Shown in pieces: positions 1 through 9,288 of a stretch of 64,000 bases of DNA (its first letter is position 1; the number at the start of each line of letters is the position of its first letter). The DNA is from DATKMK01 sp035541895 (GTDB lineage Bacteria > Desulfobacterota > Binatia > HRBIN30 > JACQVA1): contig DATKMK010000028.1 in NCBI GenBank assembly GCA_035541895.1, positions 33,910 through 97,909 on the forward strand. Direction: 5' to 3'. The translations under genes and the position numbers were made by a program. A model generated the notes under the pieces. That model had not been told where the DNA came from. It was given only the letters and a program-made list of their open reading frames with translations, and searched no databases.

Positions 1-1181
1 TGAAGGTACGGCGGTTCGTCGCCGAAGTTGTGCGACCGGCAGAGGCGAAGATCGCCGAACGCGAGAATGATCGCCGCTTTCTGATCCAGTCGATCATCGA
101 GATGCGGGTGGCCGCGAAGGACTGGGGCTTGTGGCTGCCGCACATGCCGAAAGAGTACGGCGGCATGGGGTTGGGTCATGTCGCGATGGCCGCCGTGTCC
201 GCCGAAGCGGCGAAGTCGGGTTTCGGACCGTTTGCGCTGAACGCGCAGGCGCCGGACGAGGGCAACATGCACACGCTGCTGCACTGGGCGACCGACGCGC
301 AGAAGGAGAAGTATCTGCGGCCGCTCTGTGACGGCGTCGTGCGCTCCTGCTTCGCGATGACCGAGCCGGAAGTCGCCGGCTCCGACCCGACGCTGATTCA
401 GACCCGCGCGGTGCTCGACGGCGACTCCTGGGTGATCAACGGACACAAGTGGTTCATCTCCGGTGCCAGCGGGGCGAAGTTCGCTATTCTGATTGCCCGT
501 ACCGAAGACAACCCGGAGATCGTGCAGGCGGCGAACTCGGCGTTTCTGGTCGACCTGCCGTCGCCTGGCTTCAACGTCGTTCGCGACGTCATGACCATGG
601 CGGGGCATCACAATCACGCCGAGATCCGCATCGAGAACCTGCGCGTATCGAAGGACAATATGCTCGGTGGGCGCGGGCAGGGGCACCTGCTCGGTCAAGC
701 GCGTCTCGGACCGGCTCGTCTCGCGCACTGCATGCGTTGGATTGGTCAGGCCGAAGTCGCGCTCGACATGATGGTCGACCGAGCGCTCAATCGCTTCGCG
801 CACGGCTCGTTGCTCGCCGACAAGCAAGGCATTCAATGGATGATCGCCGATTCGGCAATGGAGCTGTATCAGTGCAAGCTCATGGTCCTGCACGCGGCGT
901 ACAAGATCGATCGCCAAGAGGATTTCCGCAGCGAAGTGTCGATGGCCAAGCACTTCGTCGCCAATTCGCTCAACCGCATCGTCGATCGCGCGATCCAAGT
1001 GCACGGTGCCCTCGGCTACTCGCTCGACACGCCGTTGGCGCGCATGGCGCAGCAAGCCCGTTGGGCGCGCTTCGCCGACGGCGCCGACGAGGTTCATCAG
1101 TGGCGCATCGCCCAGCGTACCATCGAGGCCTACAAGAAGGACAAGTCGACCCGCACGGCCACCGGGAATCTGCCACTGTAG
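1..1181 (+). CDS. Acyl-CoA dehydrogenase family protein, 5' end outside window
   Basis: FAD-dependent alpha,beta-dehydrogenation of an acyl-CoA is the family role. The frame is open from base 3, and the residues before the GTG at 30 (KVRRFVAEVV) look like the usual ACAD N-terminal helix, so the gene starts upstream of the window. The visible part contains the flavin-loop motif MTEPEVAGSDP, the middle beta-domain, and a C-terminal helical domain with VHGALGYS and ADGADEVHQWRIAQ. The GADEVH form resembles ACAD10/11-like enzymes rather than the YEGT form of medium-chain enzymes, so the catalytic base is likely an acidic residue in that segment. The natural substrate cannot be told. The next gene is 92 bases downstream on the same strand and may be co-transcribed. 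Confidence 0.9.
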   Translation, partial: KVRRFVAEVVRPAEAKIAERENDRRFLIQSIIEMRVAAKDWGLWLPHMPKEYGGMGLGHVAMAAVSAEAAKSGFGPFALNAQAPDEGNMHTLLHWATDAQKEKYLRPLCDGVVRSCFAMTEPEVAGSDPTLIQTRAVLDGDSWVINGHKWFISGASGAKFAILIARTEDNPEIVQAANSAFLVDLPSPGFNVVRDVMTMAGHHNHAEIRIENLRVSKDNMLGGRGQGHLLGQARLGPARLAHCMRWIGQAEVALDMMVDRALNRFAHGSLLADKQGIQWMIADSAMELYQCKLMVLHAAYKIDRQEDFRSEVSMAKHFVANSLNRIVDRAIQVHGALGYSLDTPLARMAQQARWARFADGADEVHQWRIAQRTIEAYKKDKSTRTATGNLPL

Positions 1182-1273
1182 ACGGCGGAGCATGGCTTGG
1201 TTGAGTCGGTCGTTCGGACCTCTCGACTCGCACTTCGATCGGCGTAGAAGGAAGCGAGCAGCGGGAGGTGCGC

Positions 1274-1798
1274 ATGGCGGTTGATCGGATCGACTACGCG
1301 ACCCTGAGTCTGCGCGACGCGCTCGATCTGGCCATCCTGATCGAAGAAGAGGCCAAGGAGCGCTACGAAGAACTCGCCGCGCAGATGGAAATCCACCACA
1401 CGCCCGAGGCGGCGGCGTTCTTCCGGGTCATGATCGACAATGAATCCAAGCATGGCGACCAGTTGGCCCACACTCGCGCCGCGCTGTTCGGCGACGAGCC
1501 GCGCCGCGTGACGCGCGCGATGTTGTGGGACGTCGAGGCGCCCGAATACGACGAAGTACGGGCCTCGATGACCCGACGCGACGCGCTCGAAGTCGCGCTG
1601 CGCGCCGAACAAAAGGCCCACGCGTTCTTCGTCGCGGCGCTGCCCACAGTGGGCGACGCTGAGACCAAGCGCTTGTTCGAAGAACTGCGCGACGAGGAGA
1701 CCGCACATCAGCGTCTGGTCGAGGCAGAGTTGGCGCAACTGCCGCCGGATCCGCCGCTGCGGCCTGAGGACTTCGAAGACGAGCCGGCGGCGCAATAG
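1274..1798 (+). CDS. Ferritin-like/rubrerythrin-like diiron protein
   Basis: A 174-residue all-helical protein with the two-fold repeat of a ferritin-like four-helix bundle. Candidate metal ligands are Glu24/25 in IEEEAKERY, Glu57 and His60 (ESKH), Glu112 (AEQKAH), and Glu142 with His145 (ETAH). These are the paired E and ExxH motifs of rubrerythrin-type diiron sites. There is no C-terminal rubredoxin domain, and the acidic Pro-rich tail (about 156-174) looks disordered. ATG 1274 is preferred over GTG 1268 because GGGAGG at 1262-1267 sits 6 bases before it. A role in peroxide reduction or iron handling is inferred from the family. Confidence 0.8.
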   Translation: MAVDRIDYATLSLRDALDLAILIEEEAKERYEELAAQMEIHHTPEAAAFFRVMIDNESKHGDQLAHTRAALFGDEPRRVTRAMLWDVEAPEYDEVRASMTRRDALEVALRAEQKAHAFFVAALPTVGDAETKRLFEELRDEETAHQRLVEAELAQLPPDPPLRPEDFEDEPAAQ

Positions 1799-1816
1799 CT
1801 AACGAAAGGTTGATGC

Positions 1817-2230
1817 ATGCACTTTCCACGCTTCATGCGGCAGGTGAACCGTGCTGTGACCAATCCAGTGATGGGGACCTTTGCGTGGTTGCTTCCACCG
1901 CTCGCGGTCATCCACCACGTCGGACGCAAAAGCGGCCGGCAGTACCGGACACCGGTCTTGGTGTTTCCGACCAGCGCGGGGTTCGTGATCCCGCTGCCCT
2001 ATGGCCGCGACGTGGATTGGGCGCGCAACATCGTCAAGGCGCGGGGCTGCGAGATCGAACGCATGGGGCGACGGGTTAGTGCGCGCAACCCTCGCGTGGT
2101 CGGATTCAAGACGGCCGAGCCCCAGCTTCCCATCGCCCTCCGGCCGCTGCTTGGCGCCGCCGACATTCCTGGCTACGTGCTCCTCGAACGCGCCCGTGAA
2201 GCGTCGCGTTCGACGAAAAGAAAATCCTGA
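1817..2230 (+). CDS. DDN-type nitroreductase family (deazaflavin-dependent) protein
   Basis: A 137-residue split-barrel protein. It carries the family signature HHVGRKSGRQYRTPV near residues 33-47, followed by a beta strand and RDVDWARNI. The family (F420H2-dependent nitroreductase/quinone reductase, Ddn-like) uses reduced deazaflavin F420, although some members bind FMN or have other roles. It begins 19 bases after the ferritin-like gene and a short AAAGG lies just upstream of the ATG. Together with the LLM-class gene at 56951-57949 it hints that this organism makes F420. About 250 bases downstream (2231-2480) hold no gene I recognise. Confidence 0.75.
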   Translation: MHFPRFMRQVNRAVTNPVMGTFAWLLPPLAVIHHVGRKSGRQYRTPVLVFPTSAGFVIPLPYGRDVDWARNIVKARGCEIERMGRRVSARNPRVVGFKTAEPQLPIALRPLLGAADIPGYVLLERAREASRSTKRKS

Positions 2231-2480
2231 CCGCAAACCTGCCGGACGACTGGGAGCGCACCGTCGCGGGGCGCATCGTCGTTGGGCAGGTGATGAAGAA
2301 GCGGGCATCAGCGCGCCCGGTGATCGGCACCTGGGATGACGTCTGCATGAGCCTTGGCCGTCGCGCGACGCGGCACAAATCTTGGCTGTCAGCCCCGCGG
2401 ATGAGTGTGCGCGAAACAGTGGACAGCCGACGGCCGGCCCTTGCCGCCGGCGGCGGTACCGTGAAGCCGCGAAGACCGGG

Positions 2481-5400
2481 ATGAGCATCCACGCCAACTT
2501 GCATCACCTGACGCGGTATCGATTCGATCGGCCGGTCATGCTCGATCCGCACGTCGTGCGGCTGCGCCCGGCGCCGCACTGTCGCACGCCGATCCTCGCT
2601 TACTCGCTGAAAGTCGCGCCCGAGAAACACTTCATCAACTGGCAGCAGGATCCGTTCGGCAATTATCTCGCGCGTCTGGTGTTTCCGGAAAAGTGCGAGG
2701 AGTTGTGCTTCGAGGTCGATATTATCGCCGACCTCAGCGTCATCAACCCGTTCGATTTCTTCCTCGAACCATCGGCCGAGCGCTTTCCGTTTCGCTACGA
2801 CGAGCACGTGGCGACGCAGTTACTCCCGTATCTCACAGTCGAGGATCGCGGACCGTTGCTCAGTCGTTGGCTGGGCGAGGTTGATCGCTCGGAGCAACCC
2901 ACCGTTGCCTTTCTCGTCGATCTCAATCGGCGCCTGCAGCAGGGCATCAAATACCTGATCCGTCTCGAACCCGGCGTACAGAGCTGCGAGGAGACGTTGT
3001 CGCTGGCAAGCGGATCGTGTCGGGACACGGGTTGGTTACTGGTGCAGATCCTGCGTAACCTCGGACTCGCGGCTCGCTTCGTGTCGGGATACTTGGTGCA
3101 GCTCACCGCCGACGTGCCGGCGCTCGACGGCCCATCCGGACCGAGCGCGGACTTCACCGACTTGCACGCGTGGGCCGAAGTCTACGTGCCCGGTGCCGGC
3201 TGGATTGGCCTCGATCCGACGTCGGGTCTGTTCGCCGGCGAAGGCCACATCCCGCTTGCATGTACGCCGGAGCCGAGCGCCGCGGCGCCGGTCACCGGTG
3301 CCACCGAGGAATCCGAGGTCCAGTTCTACTACCGCAACACCGTCCGCCGCGTGCATGAAGATCCGCGCGTCACCAAGCCGTTCACCGACGAGCAATGGCG
3401 AGCGATCGATGCGCTCGGCCAGCGCGTCGACTCCGATCTGTCTGCTCACGACGTACGGCTCACGATGGGTGGCGAGCCGACCTTCGTCTCGATCGATGAC
3501 ATGGACGGCGAGGAGTGGAACACCGCGGCGCTGGGGCCGACCAAGCGGCTCATGGCCGGCGCGCTGTTGCGCGCGCTCCATCGACGCTTCGCGCCGCACG
3601 GCGTGCTGCACTACGGCCAAGGCAAATGGTACCCGGGCGAGATCCTGCCGCGCTGGGCGTTGGCGGCGTTCTGGCGGCGCGACGGCGTCACGGTGTGGCG
3701 CGACGTCGGACTGCTGGCCGAGGAGACCCGCGGCTATGGCGTTGGCTTGGAGCAGGCCGCGCAATTCATGACCGAGCTCGCGGTTCGGCTCGGACTCTCG
3801 CCCGATCTCGCGGTGCCCGGATACGAGGATGTCATCTACTATCTGTGGAAGGAAGGCACGCTGCCGATCAATGTCGACCCGCTGCGTGTCGATCTGAAGG
3901 ATTCGGAGGAGCGCCTGCGACTCGCGGCGCTGCTGCGTCGCGGCTTGGGCACCGTCACCGGCTACGCGCTGCCGCTGCGCTGGCAGCCGCGCGACGACGG
4001 CGGGAATTGGAGCAGCAACCGCTGGGAGTTTCGCCGCGGACGCATGTACCTCATCCCCGGCAGCTCGCCGATGGGGTATCGCCTGCCGCTCGACTCACTG
4101 CCGTGGGTGGCGCCGGAACGGCGCGACGACGATATCGAGCGCAGTCAATTTGCGCCCCGCCCGCCGCTCCGTGATCCTCGCATCGGCGCAGGGTCTCCGC
4201 TGCGGATCCAACGTCGGGCGACCGACGTGGGCGAGGCGCGCCGCGATTCGCCGGAGCTCGAACGCGACATCGCCTTCATTCGAGAGTGGCCTGACGACAT
4301 CGTTCGGACCGCCCTCTGCGTCGAGCCGCGCGACGGGCGCTTGCACGTGTTCCTGCCACCGTTCAGCTATCTGGAGGGCTGGATCGAATTGCTCGCTCAG
4401 ATCGAAGCGGTCGCCAGCGAGTTGGCGATGCCGGTGATCCTCGAAGGCTACGAGCCGCCGCGCGACTCGCGATTGGTGCGCTTGGTCATTACGCCGGATC
4501 CCGGCGTGATCGAAGTGAACATCCATCCGGCGCGCAACTGGGGCGAGCTGTCGGACATCACGCAGACGCTGTACGACGAAGCCCGCCAGGGCCGCTTGGC
4601 GACCGAGAAGTTCATGCTCGACGGCCGGCACACCGGCACCGGTGGCGGCAATCACATCACCATCGGCGGGCCGTCGTCCGCGGACAGTCCGGTCTTGCGC
4701 CGGCCCGATCTGCTGCAGAGTCTGGTGACCTACTGGCAGCATCACCCGAGCCTGTCGTTTCTGTTTTCGGGTCTCTTCGTCGGGCCGACGAGCCAGGCAC
4801 CGCGAATCGACGAAGCGAGAAACGACAGCCTGCATGAAATCGAGATCGCCTTCCAACAAGTGCCGCGCGGCGAGGTGCCGCAGCCGTGGTTGGTCGATCG
4901 CATCTTCCGCAATCTGCTGGTGGATGTGACCGGTAACACCCATCGCACCGAGTTCTGCATCGACAAGCTCTACTCGCCGGAGGGCTCGGCAGGGCGGCTC
5001 GGCCTGGTTGAGATGCGGGCGTTCGAAATGCCGCCGCACGCCCGCATGAGTTTGCTGCAAACGCTGCTCGTCCGAGCCTTGATCGCGCGCTTCTGGAAGG
5101 AGCCGTACCGTCGCGGCCCGGTGCGCTGGGGCACGGCGCTGCACGACCGATTCATGTTGCCGCATTTTCTGTGGGAGGATTTGCGCGACGTTGTGTGTGA
5201 CTTGGAACGGGCCGGCTATGCGTTCGATCTGCAGTGGTTCGCACCGTTCCGCGAATTTCGCTTTCCGGTTTACGGCCGGATTCACACCACGGGAATCGAA
5301 CTCGAACTGCGCATGGCGGTCGAGCCGTGGCACGTGCTCGGTGAGGAAGCCGCCGCCGGCAGCACCGCCCGATACGTCGACTCCTCGGTCGAACGGCTGC

Positions 5401-5810
5401 AAGTCAAAGCGATGGGATTCACCGAAGGTCGACACGTGGTCGCGTGCAACGGCCGGCGCGTGCCGCTGCGACCGACCGGGCGCCGGACCGAGGCGGTTGC
5501 CGGCGTGCGCTACCGGGCGTGGCGGCCGGCGTTGGCGTTGCATCCGACGATCGGTGTCCACACCCCGCTGGTGTTCGACGTAGTCGACACCTGGAGCGGG
5601 TACTCGATCGGCGGCTGCGTCTACCACGTTGGCCATCCCGGCGGGCGCAACTACGAAGTGTTTCCGGTCAACGCCAACGAGGCGGAAGCGCGTCGTGCCG
5701 CTCGTTTTTTGGCGATGGGGCATACGCCCGGCCCGATGGCGGCCCCGCCCGAGGAAGCCAGCTTCGACCTGCCTTTCACCCTCGACCTGCGGCGTAGCGA
5801 CCGTTGTTGA
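2481..5810 (+). CDS. Large transglutaminase-like protein with DUF2126 C-terminal region
   Basis: A 1109-residue protein, typical length for this fusion. Residues 1-90 match the bacterial transglutaminase N-terminal region (HHLTRYRFDRP). Residues 150-250 form the papain-like transglutaminase core with Cys180 (SGSCRDTGW), His229 (DLHAWAEVY) and Asp245 (GLDPTSG), a complete triad. The rest is the DUF2126 region, with motifs such as LTMGGEPTFV and GTGGGNHITIGG. No signal peptide is visible, so it is probably cytoplasmic. ATG 2481 is chosen because the family starts with MSIH; the frame is open to 2382 but that extension is not conserved-looking. It leads a unit with an ATP-grasp/alpha-E protein and a second transglutaminase, predicted in the literature to make or cleave a peptide-like amide product. 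The exact reaction is unknown. Confidence 0.88.
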   Translation: MSIHANLHHLTRYRFDRPVMLDPHVVRLRPAPHCRTPILAYSLKVAPEKHFINWQQDPFGNYLARLVFPEKCEELCFEVDIIADLSVINPFDFFLEPSAERFPFRYDEHVATQLLPYLTVEDRGPLLSRWLGEVDRSEQPTVAFLVDLNRRLQQGIKYLIRLEPGVQSCEETLSLASGSCRDTGWLLVQILRNLGLAARFVSGYLVQLTADVPALDGPSGPSADFTDLHAWAEVYVPGAGWIGLDPTSGLFAGEGHIPLACTPEPSAAAPVTGATEESEVQFYYRNTVRRVHEDPRVTKPFTDEQWRAIDALGQRVDSDLSAHDVRLTMGGEPTFVSIDDMDGEEWNTAALGPTKRLMAGALLRALHRRFAPHGVLHYGQGKWYPGEILPRWALAAFWRRDGVTVWRDVGLLAEETRGYGVGLEQAAQFMTELAVRLGLSPDLAVPGYEDVIYYLWKEGTLPINVDPLRVDLKDSEERLRLAALLRRGLGTVTGYALPLRWQPRDDGGNWSSNRWEFRRGRMYLIPGSSPMGYRLPLDSLPWVAPERRDDDIERSQFAPRPPLRDPRIGAGSPLRIQRRATDVGEARRDSPELERDIAFIREWPDDIVRTALCVEPRDGRLHVFLPPFSYLEGWIELLAQIEAVASELAMPVILEGYEPPRDSRLVRLVITPDPGVIEVNIHPARNWGELSDITQTLYDEARQGRLATEKFMLDGRHTGTGGGNHITIGGPSSADSPVLRRPDLLQSLVTYWQHHPSLSFLFSGLFVGPTSQAPRIDEARNDSLHEIEIAFQQVPRGEVPQPWLVDRIFRNLLVDVTGNTHRTEFCIDKLYSPEGSAGRLGLVEMRAFEMPPHARMSLLQTLLVRALIARFWKEPYRRGPVRWGTALHDRFMLPHFLWEDLRDVVCDLERAGYAFDLQWFAPFREFRFPVYGRIHTTGIELELRMAVEPWHVLGEEAAAGSTARYVDSSVERLQVKAMGFTEGRHVVACNGRRVPLRPTGRRTEAVAGVRYRAWRPALALHPTIGVHTPLVFDVVDTWSGYSIGGCVYHVGHPGGRNYEVFPVNANEAEARRAARFLAMGHTPGPMAAPPEEASFDLPFTLDLRRSDRC

Positions 5811-5857
5811 GCGATTGACGCTACCGCACGACACCGGATTGTGAGAAAAGAAAAGCT

Positions 5858-8383
5858 GTGACGGCGCAGACCGCTACCGATGCCATCTCGGACCTGCCGT
5901 TTCCGGTGGGCTATCGTGCGGCCGACGGCGCGTTCGACGAACTCTACGCCCGCGACGGCACCGTGCGCGCGCACTGGCAGTACGTGATGCGCTCGCTCGG
6001 TGCGCTCGGCAGCGACGAGTTTGGCCGCCGCCTGAATGAAGCCCGCCGCCTACTGCGTGAGAACGGCGTTACATACAACATTTACGATGATCCCCAACGG
6101 TCCGAGCGCCCCTGGCCCTTGGATCTGTTGCCGGTGCTGATCACCAGCGCCGAATGGCAAGTCATCGAGCAGGGACTGACGCAACGGGCGGAGTTGCTCG
6201 AATTGGTCTTGGCCGACCTCTACGGTGAGCGCCGACTCATCCGCACCGGTTTGCTCCCACCGGAAGTCGTCTACGGGCATCCGGGCTTCCTGCGTCCGTG
6301 CGCCGGCGTCGGTGCTCCGCGCGGACGCCACCTCCCGTTGTATGCGGCGGACTTGGCGCGCGCGCCGGACGGAGAGATGCTGGTGCTCGGCGACCGTGCG
6401 CAAGCCCCGTCGGGGTCGGGCTACGCGCTCGAAAACCGGATCGTGCTCTCGCGCGTGTTGCCGACGATCTTTCGCGATGCGCATGTCCACCGTCTGCCGG
6501 TGTTCTTCCGGCGGGTGCGGTCGATGTTGAACTGGCTGGCGCCGAATGGCACCGACGCCCCTCACATCGTCCTGCTGACGCCCGGTCCGAGCAACGAGAC
6601 GTACTTCGAGCACGCGTATCTCGCCAGTCAACTCGGCTGCACGCTCGCCCAGGGTGACGATCTGGCGGTACTCGATCAGCGGCTGTGGCTGCGCACGCTC
6701 GAAGGCCCGAAGCCAGTGGATGTACTGCTGCGCCGCGTCGACGCCGCCTTTTGCGATCCGCTGGAGCTGCGACCCGACTCGTTGCTCGGAACACCCGGCC
6801 TGCTGCAGGCGGCGCGGAGCGGGCACGTTGCGATCGTCAATCCGTTGGGCAGCAGCGCGGTGGAGAATCCCGGCTTGCTGGCGTTCTTGCCGGCGTTGTG
6901 CCGGCAGTTGCTCGGCGAAGATCTGAAGCTGCCGTCGGTGAAGACGTGGTGGTGCGGCAACCAACAGGAGTTGTCCTACGTGCTCGACCACCTGGCCGAA
7001 TTGGTGGTGAAGCCGGTGTTTTCGCATTCGAGCCGGCTGACGGTCTTCGGTGCGGCGCTGAGTGCCGGCGAACGCGACCAGCTCGCCGACCGCATTCGGG
7101 CGCGGCCGTATCTGTACGTCGGCCAAGAGCGCATCGCTCTGTCGACGGCGCCGCTGATGGCCGGTGCGACACTCGAACCGCGCGCGATGGTGGTGCGAGC
7201 GTTTCTCGCCGCGGAAGACGGCGGCTACACGGTGATGCCCGGTGGACTGTGTCGCGTCGCTCCGACGCGCGGCAGTTCGTTGGTATCGAACCAAGTTGGC
7301 GGAGTGAGCAAAGACGTGTGGGTGATCGCGTCCGAGCCGGAGCGCGAGAGCGGCGCGTTGCTGCCGGCGGACCGGCGGCCACTGCTGGTACGGGGTGGCC
7401 GCGCCGTGCCGGGGCGGGTGGCGGACAACCTGTTTTGGGTGGGTCGCTACGCCGCACGTAGCGAGATCGCCGGCCGGGTGCTGCGCGAGGTTCTCCGCCG
7501 CGTGCTCGAACCGGGTGACGCGGAAACTGATCCGAATACTCCGCGGCTGCTCGCGGCGGTCACGCATGTGACCGGAACCTATCCCGGCTTTGCCGGCCCG
7601 GGTGCCAAAGAGCGTCTTGGCGAGGCGGAGACCGAACTGCTCAGCCTGGTGCGGGACGGTCGTCGAACCGGGACCATCCGCTACAACCTGAACGCGCTCG
7701 TGCGCGCCGCCCGCGGCGTGCGCGATCGCTTGTCGACCGATACGTGGCGCGTGATCAATAGCCTCAGTCGTGAGCCCGCGGAGACACTCGATCTCGCTGC
7801 GGCCCTCACAGAGTTGGACCGCGTGCTGCTGCTGCTGTCGGCGTTCGGTGGTCTCAGCGCCGACAGCATGAGCCGCGGCCAAGGCTGGCACTTCCTGGAA
7901 CTCGGCCGCCGGCTCGAACGGGCGCTTGGCACCGTGTCGGTGCTGCAAGCGATGTGCGCGGCGAATGGCGAGCAGTCGGTGCCGTGGGAAGACCTACTCA
8001 GCGTCGCTGACGCGTCGATGACTCACCGGCGCCGCTATCGCACCGCGGCCGAGGCGGGAACGGTGCTCGATCTGTTGCTCGACGACGAGACCAATCCCGG
8101 TTCCGTGACGCATCAACTGTTGCGACTGGAAGCGCTGTTGTCCGGACTGTCCACGAACGTGACGACACCACAGCAAACCGTCGAGCAGCGTCTGGTCGCG
8201 GAGGCGCTCGAGGAGTTGCGGCGGACCGAAGCACCGACGGAGCGACTTCGGCAACCGGGACTCGAACTCGAGGAGTTGCTGACTCAGCTCGCGCGACGGC
8301 TCGCCGCGCTGTCGGACCAGATGACGCGCAGTTACTTCAGCCGGCCGGATCGGCCGCAGCAATTGGTGGCGTTGGCGCGATGA
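5858..8383 (+). CDS. Circularly permuted ATP-grasp protein fused to alpha-E domain
   Basis: An 841-residue fusion. Residues 1 to about 480 are the circularly permuted type-2 ATP-grasp module (DUF404/DUF407), with NIYDDPQ, RPCAGVG, GYALENRIVLSR and LVSNQVGGVSKDVWV. Residues from about 515 to the end are the helical alpha-E domain (DUF403), beginning with RVADNLFWVGRYAARSE. ATP-grasp enzymes of this type are predicted amide ligases, and the alpha-E domain is uncharacterised. The GTG start at 5858 follows a purine-rich AGAAAAG stretch. The stop overlaps the next ATG as ATGA, so the two are translationally coupled. Many organisms encode ATP-grasp and alpha-E as separate genes; here they are one chain. 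Confidence 0.88.
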   Translation: MTAQTATDAISDLPFPVGYRAADGAFDELYARDGTVRAHWQYVMRSLGALGSDEFGRRLNEARRLLRENGVTYNIYDDPQRSERPWPLDLLPVLITSAEWQVIEQGLTQRAELLELVLADLYGERRLIRTGLLPPEVVYGHPGFLRPCAGVGAPRGRHLPLYAADLARAPDGEMLVLGDRAQAPSGSGYALENRIVLSRVLPTIFRDAHVHRLPVFFRRVRSMLNWLAPNGTDAPHIVLLTPGPSNETYFEHAYLASQLGCTLAQGDDLAVLDQRLWLRTLEGPKPVDVLLRRVDAAFCDPLELRPDSLLGTPGLLQAARSGHVAIVNPLGSSAVENPGLLAFLPALCRQLLGEDLKLPSVKTWWCGNQQELSYVLDHLAELVVKPVFSHSSRLTVFGAALSAGERDQLADRIRARPYLYVGQERIALSTAPLMAGATLEPRAMVVRAFLAAEDGGYTVMPGGLCRVAPTRGSSLVSNQVGGVSKDVWVIASEPERESGALLPADRRPLLVRGGRAVPGRVADNLFWVGRYAARSEIAGRVLREVLRRVLEPGDAETDPNTPRLLAAVTHVTGTYPGFAGPGAKERLGEAETELLSLVRDGRRTGTIRYNLNALVRAARGVRDRLSTDTWRVINSLSREPAETLDLAAALTELDRVLLLLSAFGGLSADSMSRGQGWHFLELGRRLERALGTVSVLQAMCAANGEQSVPWEDLLSVADASMTHRRRYRTAAEAGTVLDLLLDDETNPGSVTHQLLRLEALLSGLSTNVTTPQQTVEQRLVAEALEELRRTEAPTERLRQPGLELEELLTQLARRLAALSDQMTRSYFSRPDRPQQLVALAR

Positions 8384-9288
8384 AGTATCGCATCGTTCAC
8401 CGGACCCGCTACGCGTACGCCGAGCCGGTGTTGCTCTGTCACAACGAGGCCCGGTTGCAGCCGCGCACGACCGCGTGCCAGCGCTGCGAGTTCAGCGAGG
8501 TGGCGATCGAACCGTTTGCCGCCCAGCGAGCGCAACGCGAAGACATTTTTGGAAATCGAGTCCTCTACTTCGCGGGCCAGAACCCGCACGAAGAGCTGGT
8601 TGTCACTGCAACCAGCATCGTGGACGTGTTCACCGCGTCGACTGCCCTTGCGCCGCGGCCCACGCTGAGTTGGGAAGAGTCGGTCGCGCGCATTCGCGTT
8701 GACCGCGACGAGGCCGCGCGTGACGCCCGTCAGTTTGCGCTGGACTCGCCGTTCGCCGCGGTGTCGTCCGAGGTCGCCGAGTGGGCGCAGCCCTGGTTCG
8801 GCCCCGGGCGCCCGCTACTCGACGCCGTCGCCGCCATGAGCCAGCACATTCACGACGACTTCACCTTCGATGCCAGCAGCACGACGGTCGCGACACCGCC
8901 GTCGGAGGTGCTGGCGCAACGCGGAGGCGTGTGCCAGGACTTCGCCCACCTTGCAATCGCGTGCCTGCGATCGAAGGGCATCCCAACCCGCTACGTGAGC
9001 GGCTACCTCGAGACGATTCCACCCCCGGGCCAGCCGCGGGTGCGGGGCGCGGATGTCTCGCACGCGTGGTTTGCCGTCTTCGTTCCCGATCTGGGCTGGG
9101 TCGATTTCGATCCGACAACCAATCTCACGCCGCCCGAACGCCACGTCACCACCGCGTGGGGACGCGATTACGGGGACGTGACACCGCTCAAGGGGGTCAT
9201 CTTCGGCGGCGGCGCCCATGTACCCGAGGTGGCGGTTGATATGGTCCGCCTCAACGTCGAGGCGCAGTCAGCCCAGGCCTACGAATAA
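8380..9288 (+). CDS. Transglutaminase-like cysteine protease-fold protein
   Basis: A 302-residue protein with an N-terminal bacterial transglutaminase-associated domain (RIVHRTRYAYAEPV) and a transglutaminase core. The triad is Cys185 (GGVCQDFAH), His228 (VSHAWFAVF) and Asp244 (VDFDPTTN). It is a stand-alone paralogue of the N-terminal part of the 2481-5810 product. It overlaps the ATP-grasp/alpha-E gene by 4 bases (ATGA) and ends the unit. Family members are thought to act as peptidases or peptidyl-transferases on an ATP-grasp product. The proteasome-like Anbu subunit often found with this set is not in the window. Its last 10 bases overlap the convergent patatin gene. Confidence 0.88.
   Translation: MKYRIVHRTRYAYAEPVLLCHNEARLQPRTTACQRCEFSEVAIEPFAAQRAQREDIFGNRVLYFAGQNPHEELVVTATSIVDVFTASTALAPRPTLSWEESVARIRVDRDEAARDARQFALDSPFAAVSSEVAEWAQPWFGPGRPLLDAVAAMSQHIHDDFTFDASSTTVATPPSEVLAQRGGVCQDFAHLAIACLRSKGIPTRYVSGYLETIPPPGQPRVRGADVSHAWFAVFVPDLGWVDFDPTTNLTPPERHVTTAWGRDYGDVTPLKGVIFGGGAHVPEVAVDMVRLNVEAQSAQAYE

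Noticed and set aside
2231..2480. Possible small gene between the DDN-type and transglutaminase genes
   Set aside because: Short frames exist on both strands, but none has a ribosome site with a recognisable sequence.
4095..5834. Long minus-strand open frame (579 codons)
   Set aside because: Antisense to the DUF2126 region; composition is atypical and no motif is seen.
6050..7948. Long minus-strand open frame (632 codons)
   Set aside because: Antisense to the ATP-grasp/alpha-E gene, Gln/His/Arg-rich composition and no domain. A GC-bias shadow.
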